From: Brachybacterium sp. UMB0905
Lineage (GTDB): Bacteria; Actinomycetota; Actinomycetes; Actinomycetales; Dermabacteraceae
Reading direction: 5' to 3'
Assembly (NCBI RefSeq): GCF_002871795.1
Contig: NZ_PNHL01000001.1
Coordinates: 73,803 to 137,802, forward strand
Length of the DNA stretch: 64,000 nucleotides
In this document: one piece after another, positions 15,723-25,149 of the stretch
Numbering within the stretch: position 1 is the stretch's first letter
Layout: every line of letters begins with the position of its first letter
Program-made: the position numbers and the translations under genes
Notes under the pieces: model-generated
What the model was told of the DNA's origin: nothing
Seen by the model: only the letters and a program-made list of their open reading frames with translations
Database searches by the model: none

Positions 15723-16889
15723 TCAGCGGCTCATCTTCGGGGAGAAGTAGTGGCTGATCACGCGGGCGATGAGGTTCAGCAGCATGACGATGAGGATCAG
15801 CGTCAGCGCTGCCGCCCAGGCGCGGTCGATGTTCGCCGAGGCCACACACTGGTAGACCTCGCCGGTGTATGTATCGGAGACCGTATCGTTGCGGCACACC
15901 GCGCTGCCCTTGCGGTACTGGTCCATGATGAACGTCGGCAGGGTGGCCATCTGCCCCTTGAACACGTTGTAGTTCACGCTGGTAATCATGCCGACGGTGA
16001 GCAGCAGCGGCGCGGTCTCGCCGATCACGCGGGCGATCGCGAGCGTCACCGAAGTGGCCAGGCCCGCGATCGAGGTGCGCAGCACCACGCGGATGATGGT
16101 CAGCCACTTGGGCACGCCCAGGGCGTAGGCCGCCTCGCGCAGCTCCATCGGGACCAGACGCAGCATCTCCTCGCTCGAACGGACCACGGTGGGGATCATC
16201 AGCAGCGACAGGGCGATCGCACCCATCACGCCGATGCGGGTGCCGGACTGGTCATCGGGCAGGATCGCCAGGAACAGCGCCAGGCCGAACAGACCGGCGA
16301 CGATCGAGGGGATGCCGGTCATGACGTCCACCAGGAACGTCACGCCCTTGCCCAGGGTGCGCTTCCAGCCTTCCCGCGCGTACTCCACGAGGAACACGGA
16401 GGTCAGCAGACCCACGGGGATCGAGATGAGCGAGGCCCACAGGGTGATCAGCAGGGTGCCGACGATGGCGTGCCATACGCCGCCGGCGTCCGCTCCGCCG
16501 ATGACACCGGACATCGGCCGGTTCCAGAAGGCGAAGGGCTCCGGATGCGCGCCGATGACGCGCGGGACGCCACGGGAGAAGACCTCCCACAGCAGCGACA
16601 GCAGCGGGAACATCGCCACCGCGAAAGCGCCGATCACGAGCGTGGTGACCACGCGGTCCTTGGCCCAGCGGGGCCCTTCCCGCAGGCGCGAGTAGATGTA
16701 GCCGATGATCACGTGCAGGAAGAACCCGAGGATCATCGCCGAAAAGACGCTGAAGGCGTCCGCGACGAACAGGATGAGGATCGCCAGCAACAGCGCCGCA
16801 GCAGCGGTCAGCAGCATGTGCGTCCAGGGCAAGCGGCGCTCGTCGGTGCTCACCGACGGTGCGCGGGTCTCAGTGGTGGAGACGGACAT
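15723..16889 (-). CDS. pstA: Phosphate ABC transporter permease PstA
   Basis: This 388-residue permease is longer than the usual 280-300 because of an extra N-terminal region with two helices ([22 protein letters not shown] and [17 protein letters not shown]). The core has the MetI-like fold with the EAA-type loop [22 protein letters not shown]. It pairs with PstC to form the membrane channel for phosphate. It starts 13 bases after the pstC stop. Confidence 0.95.
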   Translation of the reverse strand: MSVSTTETRAPSVSTDERRLPWTHMLLTAAAALLLAILILFVADAFSVFSAMILGFFLHVIIGYIYSRLREGPRWAKDRVVTTLVIGAFAVAMFPLLSLLWEVFSRGVPRVIGAHPEPFAFWNRPMSGVIGGADAGGVWHAIVGTLLITLWASLISIPVGLLTSVFLVEYAREGWKRTLGKGVTFLVDVMTGIPSIVAGLFGLALFLAILPDDQSGTRIGVMGAIALSLLMIPTVVRSSEEMLRLVPMELREAAYALGVPKWLTIIRVVLRTSIAGLATSVTLAIARVIGETAPLLLTVGMITSVNYNVFKGQMATLPTFIMDQYRKGSAVCRNDTVSDTYTGEVYQCVASANIDRAWAAALTLILIVMLLNLIARVISHYFSPKMSR

Positions 16890-16902
16890 CTCAGTACTCC
16901 CC

Positions 16903-17865
16903 TCAGGCCTTCGTGCCGGTCTTGGCGACGATCAGGCGTGCCAGCGCGTTGATCAGGAACGTGAGGACGAACAGCACCAGGCCGGTGAAGATCAGCAGCG
17001 CCATCTCATCCGGACCGGCCTCGGCCTGTTTGCGGGCGATGTACGAGGCGATCGTGGAGTGCTGCGTGGAGACCAGGATGTTCAGGTTCACGGCCATACC
17101 GGGGGACATGATCATCAACACGGCCATGGTCTCGCCGAGCGCACGGCCCAGGCCCAGCATCGAGGCGGCCACCACGCCGGAGCGGCCGAAGGGCAGCACG
17201 ACGGTCTTGATGACCTCCCAGCGGGTGGCGCCGAGCGCGAGCGCTGCCTCCTCCTGCAGGCGCGGAGTCTGCAGGAACACCTCGCGGGAGACCGCGGTGA
17301 TGATCGGCAGAATCATCACGGCGAGCACGACGGAGGCGGTGGCCATGTTTCGCATGGGCGGGGTGACCGGCCCGCCGAACAGCGGGATGAAGCCCAGGTA
17401 CTCGTTGAGGAAGAGGAACAGCGGCTCCAGGCGGGGCACCAGCCACAGGCCGCCCCACAGACCGAAGACGACCGAGGGCACCGCGGCCAGCAGGTCCATC
17501 ATGTAGCCGATGGGGCCGGCCAGGCGGCGGGGCGCGAAGTGGGAGATGAACAGCGCCACGCCCACCGCAATCGGCACGGCGATCAGCAGCGCCAGGATGG
17601 AGCTGAGGATGGTGCCGAAGACCAGCGGGATCGCGGTCTTGATGAGGGAGAACTTGCCCTCACTGCCCTTGACCTCGGTGCTGACCATGATCGCGGGAAA
17701 CGCTTCCTGCAGCAGGAAGTAGCCCACTGCGGCCAGCGTCGCGAAGATCAGCAGGCCCGAGCCCACGCTGAGGCCGGAGAAGACCTTGTCGCCCATCCGG
17801 GCGCCGCCCACCATGTCCGGCTTGGGGGGCTCCTGGACCGTGCGGTCCGTGTCCGTCGTGCTCAC
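16903..17865 (-). CDS. pstC: Phosphate ABC transporter permease PstC
   Basis: A 320-residue MetI-like permease. The EAA-type loop is QEEAALALGATRWEVIKTVVLP and the helix GETMAVLMIMSPGM is conserved in PstC. The N-terminal cytoplasmic stretch is short. It follows pstS after 118 bases that contain a strong hairpin, so its transcription probably depends on read-through from the pstS promoter. Confidence 0.95.
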   Translation of the reverse strand: MSTTDTDRTVQEPPKPDMVGGARMGDKVFSGLSVGSGLLIFATLAAVGYFLLQEAFPAIMVSTEVKGSEGKFSLIKTAIPLVFGTILSSILALLIAVPIAVGVALFISHFAPRRLAGPIGYMMDLLAAVPSVVFGLWGGLWLVPRLEPLFLFLNEYLGFIPLFGGPVTPPMRNMATASVVLAVMILPIITAVSREVFLQTPRLQEEAALALGATRWEVIKTVVLPFGRSGVVAASMLGLGRALGETMAVLMIMSPGMAVNLNILVSTQHSTIASYIARKQAEAGPDEMALLIFTGLVLFVLTFLINALARLIVAKTGTKA

Positions 17866-17901
17866 ATCCGACCTCTCTCGGGATGGTTCAGGGATGACGC
17901 A

Positions 17902-17941
17902 GGGATACCGTCGGGCCCGGCATCGGGCCCGACGGTATCCC
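17902..17941 (-). terminator. Intercistronic hairpin between pstS and pstC
   Basis: Perfect 17-bp arms beginning GGGATACCGTCGGGCCC flank a 6-base loop. Lying between pstS and pstCAB, it would let the binding protein be made in excess over the membrane parts, by attenuation or by protecting the pstS mRNA 3' end. Confidence 0.8.
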
Positions 17942-17983
17942 CCTCATCGAGGTTGCCCTCGGTGCGTATCAGCGGTGATGGTG

Positions 17984-19153
17984 TCAGCCAGCGGAGACGG
18001 CGTCCACAGCAGACTGCGCATCCTCACGCAGCGCGTCGGAGATCGGGGCGGAGCCCGCGTTCTCGGCAGCGGTCTGCTGGCCCTGCTCGGAGAGCATGTA
18101 GGACACGTACGCCTTCACAGTCTCGCCCTGCTCGGCGTCCGCGTAGGAGTCGCACATCGCCACGTAGGAGATCAGCACGATCGGGTAGGCGCCGGCCTCC
18201 TCGGTGTCACGGGCCAGCTCCACGACGATGTCGTTGTCCTCACGGCCCTCGGCGCGCGGGGAGACCTCGACGACCTTGGCCGCGGCCTCGGGGGAGTACT
18301 CGAGGAACTCGCCGCCGACCTCGACCTTGGCGATGCCCAGCTCGACCGCCTGGGAGGCGTCGAGGTAGCCGATGGTGCCCTCGGTGCCCTCGATGACGCC
18401 CTTCACACCGGAGGTGCCGTCACCGGACTGCTGGCCGTCCACGGAGGGGCCGTCGGCGTCCCAGGTCTCGAAGGTGCCGTAGCTCCAGTCGTCGCCAGCG
18501 GCCTTCTCGAGGTACTCGGTGAAGTTCTCGGTGGTGCCGGAGTCATCCGAGCGGTGCACCGGGATGATCTGGGTGTCGGGCAGGTCCGCGTCGGGGTTGT
18601 CCTTGGCGATCGCCTCGTCGTTCCACTTGGTGATCTTGCCGTCGAAGATCTTGGCGATGTTCGCGGGGGTGAGGTTCAGCTCCTCCACACCGGGCAGGTT
18701 GTAGGCCACGGCGATCGGGGAGATGTAGACCGGGAGGTTGAAGGCCTGGCCGCCGTTGCAGACGTCAGCGGACTGGGCGAGCTCCTCCTCATCCAGGGGC
18801 GCGTCGGTGCCCGCGAACTGGGTGTCGCCGTTGAGGAACTCGGCGCGGCCGTCGCCGGAGCCGATGGCGTTGTAGGAGACGGAGGCGCTGCCATCCTCCC
18901 CGGAGACCATGCCGTTGAAGGTCTCGGTCCACGCGGTCTGCGCGGCCTGCATGGAGGAGGCGCCGGAGCCCTTGATGGACCCGGTCAGCTCACCGTAGGC
19001 ACCGGCCGCGGCGCCCGCGCCGCCGTTGTCGGAGCCGCCACCGTTGCCGGTGTCGCCGCCGCCGTTGTCGCCGCCACCGCAGGCGGTCAGGGCGAGGCCG
19101 CCGGCGAGGCCGAGCGCGGCGAGAGAGACGAGCTTGTTGTTGCGAACGTTCAC
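17984..19153 (-). CDS. pstS: Phosphate-binding lipoprotein PstS
   Basis: A 389-residue lipoprotein that captures phosphate outside the membrane for PstCAB. From the GTG start the signal ends in lipobox LTAC, with Cys25, followed by a Gly/Asp/Asn-rich linker. Phosphate-site segments are seen as GSGASSMQ, NAIGSGDGRAEF and VHRSDDSGTTENFTEYL. I chose GTG 19153 because GAAAGGA lies in ribosome-site position and the longer frame (to 19282) would run into the promoter. A PHO box lies about 90 bases upstream. Confidence 0.95.
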   Translation of the reverse strand: MNVRNNKLVSLAALGLAGGLALTACGGGDNGGGDTGNGGGSDNGGAGAAAGAYGELTGSIKGSGASSMQAAQTAWTETFNGMVSGEDGSASVSYNAIGSGDGRAEFLNGDTQFAGTDAPLDEEELAQSADVCNGGQAFNLPVYISPIAVAYNLPGVEELNLTPANIAKIFDGKITKWNDEAIAKDNPDADLPDTQIIPVHRSDDSGTTENFTEYLEKAAGDDWSYGTFETWDADGPSVDGQQSGDGTSGVKGVIEGTEGTIGYLDASQAVELGIAKVEVGGEFLEYSPEAAAKVVEVSPRAEGREDNDIVVELARDTEEAGAYPIVLISYVAMCDSYADAEQGETVKAYVSYMLSEQGQQTAAENAGSAPISDALREDAQSAVDAVSAG

Positions 19154-19509
19154 TGCGAGTCCTTTCGGGGCACTGAGGCCCGGGGAGTCCTGCGGAGGTC
19201 TGACGCCAGAAAAGCTAGGGAGGGCAGATGACGGCCGGACCGTGCTTACATGAACGGCAGGTGAACTCGGCGCCAGTAACATCCAATCCGCAGGTCAGAC
19301 CCGTAAAACGATCAGGTCACAAAAGCGGTCACGAAATCATCACGGGGGCCGATGGGGGCACTTTCCGGTGATGCACGCCACCGCGGCGCGGCACTGATAC
19401 GGCAGCGGCGCGGGCAGGCGCGGGGAGGGCGCGGCGGCGGCGCGGGACGGGGTCGTCGGCGGTGCGGGACGGGTTCGACGGCGGCGTGGGAGCAGCGCCG
19501 GGCCCCGGG
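19154..19509. other. Intergenic region carrying the pst promoter
   Basis: No gene is seen. The pstS-proximal third has the PHO box and a possible -10 (TAGCTT, 19213-19218). The rest, toward 19509, is GC-rich and featureless and lies downstream of the 19510 gene. Confidence 0.6.
19245..19266 (-). promoter_or_regulatory. PHO box upstream of pstS
   Basis: Two direct 11-bp units read GTTCACCTGCC and GTTCATGTAAG on the minus strand, matching the actinobacterial PhoP box pattern of GTTCA repeats. Control of pstSCAB by PhoR-PhoP under phosphate starvation is well established in this phylum; its presence here is inferred from the motif. Confidence 0.75.
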
Positions 19510-19920
19510 TCATACGGAGACGGATGCGATCAGCCCGAAATACGCGACGACGTAGAGGATTGTGAACATCAGCACCGCCATACCGACGATCGAGGTGACC
19601 AGCCCCGCGATCGACAGTCCCCTGCCCGTACCGGAGCGCTTGGCCTGCTGCAGCCCGATGATCGAGAAAATCAGCCCGAGCGGCGCGGTGAGCCCGCCGC
19701 ACAGCGTCAGCGACAGAATCCCCATGACGAGGCCCACGATCCCCATTGCCGAGGAGACGCCGTCGCCTCCCGGGGCCTGGTGCTGCGGGTACGACTGATA
19801 CTGCGGGTACGGCTGCTGCTGCGGGTACGGCTCCTGCTGCGGGTACGGCTGCGCGGAGGAGAACTCCGGCGCGAAGGACTCCGCGCTCTGCGGGTGGTAC
19901 CCCTGGTTCTGATCGGTCAT
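19510..19920 (-). CDS. DUF4190-like small membrane protein
   Basis: A 136-residue protein with a hydrophilic N-terminal half rich in Tyr-Pro-Gln repeats (PYPQ four to five times, residues about 25-47) and two transmembrane segments (GIVGLVMGILSLTLCGGL and AGLVTSIVGMAVLMFTILYVVAYFG). GIVGLVMGILSL is typical of DUF4190 and relatives. The repeats are encoded by a 15-base unit. The function is unknown; such proteins are often membrane-anchored scaffolds. Confidence 0.75.
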   Translation of the reverse strand: MTDQNQGYHPQSAESFAPEFSSAQPYPQQEPYPQQQPYPQYQSYPQHQAPGGDGVSSAMGIVGLVMGILSLTLCGGLTAPLGLIFSIIGLQQAKRSGTGRGLSIAGLVTSIVGMAVLMFTILYVVAYFGLIASVSV

Positions 19921-20056
19921 GCGGATCCCCTCGATGCTCGTGCCCTGGCCTCCAGGCGCCCCATTATCAGCCGACGCTCGCTGGTCCGTCGATGCGTGCT
20001 CATCAGCCGCTGCTCGCGGGGCAGCCGATGCTCGAGCGTCAGCCGATGCTCGATCG

Positions 20057-21001
20057 TCAGCCGATGTTCGGCAGGTGCCGTTCGATCGCCACCACGCGGC
20101 CCTCCTCGGCGGTGTGCAGCAGCAGCGCTTCCCCCGCCGCGAGGAAAGGATCCTCCCGCGGCAGCTCGAGGGCGGCCCCGGGATCGGCCAGACCGCGCAC
20201 GGCCTCGATCACCGTGGGCAGCACGGGCCGATGCGTGCACACCACCACGGGCCGGGCCTCGCGCAGCACCCGCTCCATCACCGCGGCCGTGCGCGAGGGA
20301 TGCTCCTTGTGCCCTGCCTCGGTCAGCTCATCCTTGGTGCGCACCTTCAGCCCCTCGATGTCCGCGAGCGGCTCCACGGTGGCGCGGCAGCGCTGCCAGG
20401 GGCTGGAGACCACGGTCGCGGGGTCGAAGGCGTCCAGCAGCGGCGGCAGTGCCTTGGCCTGCTTCTTCCCCTTCGAGTTCAGCGGGCGGGTCTTCTCGCC
20501 CTTGCGCCACTTGGAGCGAGAGACCGCTGCGCCGTGGCGCTGCACGATGATGGTCGCGGTCTCGAGCTCATCGGCCGCGAGGTAGCGCCGCAGGGTCTCC
20601 AGCAGCACCTGGTCGCCCTGCCGGGTGACCAGCTGCGCGGCCTCCTCCAGGCTCACCCAGCGGACCGTGTCGATCTCCCCGGCGTCCTGCGGACCCGGGG
20701 CGGTCTTGGCCCGCACCGTCGCCGTCCAGTACTGCACGATCTTGGTGCGCCCATCGGGCATCAGATACACCGACGCCGGCAGGGGCCGATGCAGCCGCAC
20801 CCGGTACCCGGTCTCCTCCTGCACCTCGCGCACCGCCGCGGCGGGGAAGGTCTCGTTCTTGTCGAGCTTCCCCTTGGGAATCGACCAGTCGTCGTAGCGG
20901 GGGCGGTGCACGAGCAGCACCTGCAGCGCATCGTCCTTCTCTCGCCAGGCCAGGGCGCCGGCGGCGAGGACGGGCGGTGGGTTCCCGGGAGCGACGCGCA
21001 T
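20057..21001 (-). CDS. mutT1: NUDIX hydrolase fused to histidine phosphatase (MutT1 type)
   Basis: A 314-residue two-domain protein. Residues about 10-135 form a NUDIX domain (GKLDKNETFPAAAVREVQEETG), and residues about 150-314 a histidine-phosphatase domain (QRHG, SSPWQRCRATVEPL, CTHRP). This is the layout of mycobacterial MutT1, which sanitises 8-oxo-dGTP and 8-oxo-GTP and cleaves diadenosine polyphosphates. It starts three bases after the mshD stop, so both are probably transcribed together as redox and oxidative-damage functions. Confidence 0.85.
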   Translation of the reverse strand: MRVAPGNPPPVLAAGALAWREKDDALQVLLVHRPRYDDWSIPKGKLDKNETFPAAAVREVQEETGYRVRLHRPLPASVYLMPDGRTKIVQYWTATVRAKTAPGPQDAGEIDTVRWVSLEEAAQLVTRQGDQVLLETLRRYLAADELETATIIVQRHGAAVSRSKWRKGEKTRPLNSKGKKQAKALPPLLDAFDPATVVSSPWQRCRATVEPLADIEGLKVRTKDELTEAGHKEHPSRTAAVMERVLREARPVVVCTHRPVLPTVIEAVRGLADPGAALELPREDPFLAAGEALLLHTAEEGRVVAIERHLPNIG

Positions 21002-21004
21002 CCC

Positions 21005-22009
21005 TCAGACCCTCTCCGGTCGCAGTTGCACATCCCGCCCGGAGACCGTGAAGCCCCAGCGCTCATACAGGCCCACCGCGGCGGTGGCGTCCGCCTCGAC
21101 ATACAGCTCTACAGCGGGCACGCCCTGGTCCTGCAGGCGGTGCAGCGCGGTCGTGAGCAGAGCGCCGGCGATGCCGCGGCCCTGCTCAGCCGGGTCGGTC
21201 GCGACGACATACACCTCGGCGTCGCTGGGCTGTGCGTCAAGGGGCGGCGCGTCGCCAGGCTGTGCGTCGCCGGGCTGCGCGGGATCCACGTCCTGACCCG
21301 GCTGCTCACGCTTGATCCACACGAAGCCGATCATGCGGTCCTCGCGCCGTGCGACGTGCACATCGGCCGCATCGAACCAGTCCTGCGCGGTGCGGCGCGT
21401 GAAGTCCTCGGCGGTGAGCGCCCCCTGTTCGGGGTGGTCCGCGAAGGCCAGGGCGTTGACCTCCACCCAGCGTTCGAGCTCGCGCGGCAGGTCGATCGTG
21501 CCGAGCTGCACCTGCGCATCGCGCACCGCCGGGATCGCGGGCACGGGATGCTCAGCGTCCAGCGGGCGGCGCATGGTCAGCAGGTCGCGCGTGGGCACGA
21601 GACCCCGGGAGGTTAGCAGTGCGAGAGCTGCGGCGAGGGCCCCGTGAGCCCACACCGCTGGGGAGGCCGTGGCCTCGAGCGCGGCCTCCAGCAGGGCGCT
21701 GCCGTGTCCGCGCCGCCGATGCTGCGGATCCACCATCCCCTGGATCGTCCCGTCGGCCAGAACGCTCGCATATCCGTGCAGGTCAGCGTCGGCGTCATCC
21801 CCATCGGCCGCCTCTGTGCCATCCGCACCCGTCTGCGTGCCCGTCGCGCCCGCCTCCACCAGCAGGTGGGTGGCGCCGACGGTGGGATCATCCAGGGCCA
21901 GCAGCGCGGCCTCATCGAGGGGGCCGATGCCGTCGTGCAGGCGGGCCCGCTCGGCGAGCGCACGGACCGTCTCGCGCCGGGCGGGCGTGAGGGCGTCGGT
22001 GATGATCAT
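21005..22009 (-). CDS. mshD: Mycothiol synthase
   Basis: This 334-residue protein holds two GNAT folds: RRRGHGSALLEAAL (about residue 100) and QGRGIAGALLTTALHRL (about residue 275), ending YERWGFTVSGRDVQL. MshD acetylates the cysteine amine of Cys-GlcN-Ins, the last step of mycothiol synthesis. The start at 22009 follows GGAAGGAC; a longer frame to 22159 is rejected. An Asp/Gln/Pro/Ala-rich insert (repeats of AQPGDA) sits in the second half near residue 250. Mycothiol confirms an actinobacterial host. Confidence 0.88.
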   Translation of the reverse strand: MIITDALTPARRETVRALAERARLHDGIGPLDEAALLALDDPTVGATHLLVEAGATGTQTGADGTEAADGDDADADLHGYASVLADGTIQGMVDPQHRRRGHGSALLEAALEATASPAVWAHGALAAALALLTSRGLVPTRDLLTMRRPLDAEHPVPAIPAVRDAQVQLGTIDLPRELERWVEVNALAFADHPEQGALTAEDFTRRTAQDWFDAADVHVARREDRMIGFVWIKREQPGQDVDPAQPGDAQPGDAPPLDAQPSDAEVYVVATDPAEQGRGIAGALLTTALHRLQDQGVPAVELYVEADATAAVGLYERWGFTVSGRDVQLRPERV

Positions 22010-22183
22010 GCGGTCCTTCCGGACGGGGAGGTGAAGCGCATCCGGGCCGGTGGGACCCGACGAAGAGATTCGGTCCCCGCCTGCGGACGCTCGTAGACTG
22101 CAACTGTAGCGCCCGCCGCGGCCCCCTCGGCCCTGCGGTCCGGCGCCTGTCCAGTTCATCCGATCGACTGCGAGCGAGGCCCT

Positions 22184-22933
22184 GTGAGAGCTCCCGAGCG
22201 CACGCCCCTGGGGGCCGCCCTGGCGCTGCTGCTGGCCCTGGTCACGCTCACGGGGCCGGCCTCTCCCGCGCTCATGGTCGGTGCGGTGTCGCTGACCGCG
22301 ATCCTGCTGGGGATCGGCTGGCCGGCGTTGCTGGAGCTGCCCTCACCGCGCGGGACCCGCTGGGTGGTGAGCGGCACCGGAGTGCTCGCCGCGGTGACGA
22401 TCCTGCTGGCCCCGGAGCGCATCGAACCCATCTCCGGGATTCTCATGGTGTGCGCGCTGGGGATCTTCGGCGCCTTCGTGCATCAGATGGTCCGCCCGCA
22501 GCGGGAGGAGCTCACCTTTTCCCTGACCGGAACGGTGTCGGGCGCGCTCATGGCTGGCCTGGGGGCCAGCTGGGTTCTCGCCCAGCACCTCGCGCTCGCC
22601 CAGGATCGGACGGCGCTGCTGACTGCGATCGCCCTGGGCTTGGTGTCCACGCTGCTGCTGAGAACCGCGCCGGTCCCCACGCTCGTGCAGTTCCTGCTGT
22701 CCGCAGTGATGGGTGCAGCGCTCACCGCGGTGCTGCTGATGCAGCTGTTGGGGTTGGAGCTGCTGCTGGCCTCCGGCATCGGGGCGGTCAGCGCGATCGC
22801 CGCGGCGGCGGCGCAGCAGCTGCTGGGCTCCACGCTCGTGGCCCGGGAGGCGGTGCCCTCGCTCGCCGTGGCGGCGGCGCCCGTGGCGACCGTCGGGGTG
22901 GTGGCGCTGCTAGTGGTGAGCCAGCTTCCCTGA
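22184..22933 (+). CDS. Hypothetical multi-pass membrane protein
   Basis: A 249-residue protein with seven to eight hydrophobic helices and few charges; the only long polar loop is VRPQREEL in the middle. I recognise no family. It starts with GTG and lies divergent from mshD across 174 bases. It is followed by a 33-residue membrane peptide. Confidence 0.75.
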   Translation: MRAPERTPLGAALALLLALVTLTGPASPALMVGAVSLTAILLGIGWPALLELPSPRGTRWVVSGTGVLAAVTILLAPERIEPISGILMVCALGIFGAFVHQMVRPQREELTFSLTGTVSGALMAGLGASWVLAQHLALAQDRTALLTAIALGLVSTLLLRTAPVPTLVQFLLSAVMGAALTAVLLMQLLGLELLLASGIGAVSAIAAAAAQQLLGSTLVAREAVPSLAVAAAPVATVGVVALLVVSQLP

Positions 22934-23009
22934 ACGGTCGCGCGGCCGTCACGCACGTGGGGTCCGCATGAGGCCTCAGCACCCGGTGCGGGCCGGTAGA
23001 CTGGCGGGC

Positions 23010-23111
23010 ATGTCCGCTCTCTCGATCTTCTTCCTCACCCTAGTCGTCCTCGTCGGCGTGGCCACGCTCGCGTTCGCCGCCCTGGTGATCGCCCGCCTGT
23101 TCAACAACTGA
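23010..23111 (+). CDS. 33-aa single-helix membrane peptide
   Basis: A short frame whose product starts MSALSIFF, spans the membrane once (LTLVVLVGVATLAFAALVIA) and ends RLFNN. TAGACT lies seven bases before the ATG (22997-23002), so a leaderless transcript starts at this codon. Hydrophobicity, the charged tail and the promoter together support a real gene. It lies 16 bases ahead of the nitrobindin gene, probably in one transcript. Function unknown. Confidence 0.65.
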   Translation: MSALSIFFLTLVVLVGVATLAFAALVIARLFNN

Positions 23112-23127
23112 GCCGGGGGTTCCGTCC

Positions 23128-23745
23128 ATGCCCATCACGCTGGACACCTCGCTCCCACCGTCGCTGTACCCCCTGGCCTGGCTGGTCGGCAGCTGGGAGG
23201 GCATCGGTGCCCTGCACGACGGTGACGATGCCTCCGTGCGCATCGAGCAGCAGCTCACGTGCACCCCGCAGGAGGACGGCACGCTGGCCTGGTCCTGCCG
23301 CACCTATCGCGTGGATGCGCCAGCCCCGCTGCCGCCCGACAGCGCTTTCGCCCGCTCCCACTCCCCCGCCGGCGGCACCGGTGAGCGCAGTCTGCTGCAC
23401 CGGGAGTCCGGCGTGCTGCGCGTCGGCGATCTGCTGCCCGGCCAGGATGAGCAGGCCGCACGTGCAGCCAAGCCCGGTTCCGCGGCCAGCCAGCTCTCGT
23501 ATGCGCTCAGCGCGCAGCTGCAGCGCAGCGGGGAGAGCTCCGATTCCTCGACCGTGGCGGCGGAGGAGATCTGGCAGGGCGAGGCCCGCGGCCCCCGCAT
23601 CCAGCTCGCGCTCGGTGAGCGCGGCGCCATCGCGGGCACCCGCATGATCGGGTACATCTCCGGGCGGCTGATGTGGCTGTGGGAACGCCCCGGCGCCGAC
23701 GGGGAGCTCGCCCCCTACCTCTCTGTGGAGCTCGACCGTGCCTGA
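23128..23745 (+). CDS. Nitrobindin-like heme-binding protein (FABP family)
   Basis: A 205-residue beta-barrel protein. The N-terminal GSWEGIG matches the nitrobindin GxWxGxG signature, and RMIGYISGRLMWLWER is typical of the C-terminal strands. Bacterial nitrobindins bind ferric heme and act on peroxynitrite or nitric oxide; a proximal histidine is expected near the C-terminus but I do not see a clear one. That may mean altered heme binding. Its end overlaps the start of the YgfZ-type gene by eight bases. Confidence 0.8.
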   Translation: MPITLDTSLPPSLYPLAWLVGSWEGIGALHDGDDASVRIEQQLTCTPQEDGTLAWSCRTYRVDAPAPLPPDSAFARSHSPAGGTGERSLLHRESGVLRVGDLLPGQDEQAARAAKPGSAASQLSYALSAQLQRSGESSDSSTVAAEEIWQGEARGPRIQLALGERGAIAGTRMIGYISGRLMWLWERPGADGELAPYLSVELDRA

Positions 23746-24949
23746 GAACCCCCATCGTCCCCTCGTCATGAGCGGTGCTGTGCTCGGCGAGGGCCCGGAT
23801 GCGGCCGTCCCCGTGCACTACGGTGCGCCGCTGCGCGAGCAGCGCCGCCTGCTGGCCGGCCGCGCCGTCGTGGATCTCGCGCAGCTGGAGCTGCTGGAGG
23901 TGCGCGGCGCCGATGCGCGCAGCTGGATCACCACCACGACGTCCCAGGTGCTCACCGATCGGCCCGTCGGCTCCTCCGCGTCGCTGGCGGTGCTGAGCCC
24001 GCAGGGGCGCGTGGAGCACCTGGCCGCCGTGGTGGTGACCGGCGAGGAGTCGCTGCTGCTGATCACCGATGCGGGGGCGCGCGCGGGCCTGCGCCGCTAC
24101 CTGGAGATGATGCGCTTCGCGGCCCGCGTGGAGCTGACCGATCGCGATGACCTGCGGGTGCTGGGCGCGGTGCGGCCTGCCGACGAGGTGCTCGCCGGGC
24201 CGTCGGGGGCGTCGGTGGCGAAGGCGACGTCCGGAGACGCAGCCCTCGCGCTGCCGGAGCCGGTGGCGGTGTGGTCCGAGCCGTGGCCGGAGGTCGCGCC
24301 CGGCGGGGTGGCCTACGGGCCCGACCCCGAGGACGTCGCCCCGCAGGTGCTGACCGTGCTGGATGCTGACGCACTGGCGGCGCTGCCGTGGACCGGTGAG
24401 CTGCTGGCCGGGATGGGGTCGTGGGAGGCGCTGCGGATCGCGGCGCATCGGGCCCGCTTCGCCCGCGAGGTCGATGAGCGCAGCATCCCGCATGAGCTGG
24501 ATCTGCTGCGTCGGACCGTGCACACCGCCAAGGGCTGCTACCGCGGCCAGGAGACCGTCGCGAAGGTCATGAACCTGGGGCAGCCGCCGCGCCGCCTGGT
24601 GATGCTGCACCTGGACGGCTCGCAGGATGTGCCGGTGCCGGCCGGTTCCACGGTGCGCATGGGAGGGGCCGACGGGAAGGTCGTCGGCACCGTCACGAGC
24701 TCGGCGATCCACGCGGACCTCGGGCCGATCGCGCTGGCCGTGGTCAAGCGGGCGGTGCCCGTGGACGTGCCGCTCAGCGTGAGCGTCGCCCTCGAGGGCG
24801 CGGAGAGCGACGACGCAGACGGGACTGACGGAGCAGGCGGGGTCAGCACGGCCCGTGGGGACGGACGGGTAGCGTTCGTCGATGCCGCGCAGGAGCCGAT
24901 CGTGCTGCCGCGCGACCACGGCAAGCGGCCCACCACCGCGCGGCTCTGA
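23738..24949 (+). CDS. ygfZ: Folate-binding YgfZ/GcvT-fold protein
   Basis: A 403-residue protein with the GcvT-like fold and the YgfZ signature KGCYRGQE (about residue 268). YgfZ proteins use tetrahydrofolate to support certain iron-sulfur enzymes. The GTG start overlaps the nitrobindin gene. The C-terminus has about 40 acidic Gly-rich residues (AESDDADGTDGAGG) that look like a linker. The nitrobindin-YgfZ pair is common in Actinobacteria. Confidence 0.88.
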   Translation: MPENPHRPLVMSGAVLGEGPDAAVPVHYGAPLREQRRLLAGRAVVDLAQLELLEVRGADARSWITTTTSQVLTDRPVGSSASLAVLSPQGRVEHLAAVVVTGEESLLLITDAGARAGLRRYLEMMRFAARVELTDRDDLRVLGAVRPADEVLAGPSGASVAKATSGDAALALPEPVAVWSEPWPEVAPGGVAYGPDPEDVAPQVLTVLDADALAALPWTGELLAGMGSWEALRIAAHRARFAREVDERSIPHELDLLRRTVHTAKGCYRGQETVAKVMNLGQPPRRLVMLHLDGSQDVPVPAGSTVRMGGADGKVVGTVTSSAIHADLGPIALAVVKRAVPVDVPLSVSVALEGAESDDADGTDGAGGVSTARGDGRVAFVDAAQEPIVLPRDHGKRPTTARL

Positions 24950-24959
24950 GCACGCAGCA

Positions 24960-25009
24960 TGCGGAGCATCCACGGTGGAAAGCATTCGGAGCATCCGCGG
25001 TGGGCAGGC
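24960..25009. repeat. 25-bp direct repeat, two copies
   Basis: Two units built on GCGGAGCATCCACGGTGG and TCGGAGCATCCGCGGTGG lie just after the ygfZ stop. The core CGGAGCATC-SRC-SGTGG is shared with the array before purB (5401-5491). Confidence 0.75.
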
Positions 25010-25149
25010 GTCCGAGTGCACGGCCCCCGTCGGGCGCTTCCTCCGCTCCCCTTTCGCCCGCTCCCCCTTCTATCCCTCTCCCCCTTTCTCTCACTTCTCC
25101 TTCTCCCGCGCTCTCTTCCCTTCCGCCGTGCGCCTGGGATGATGGAGTG

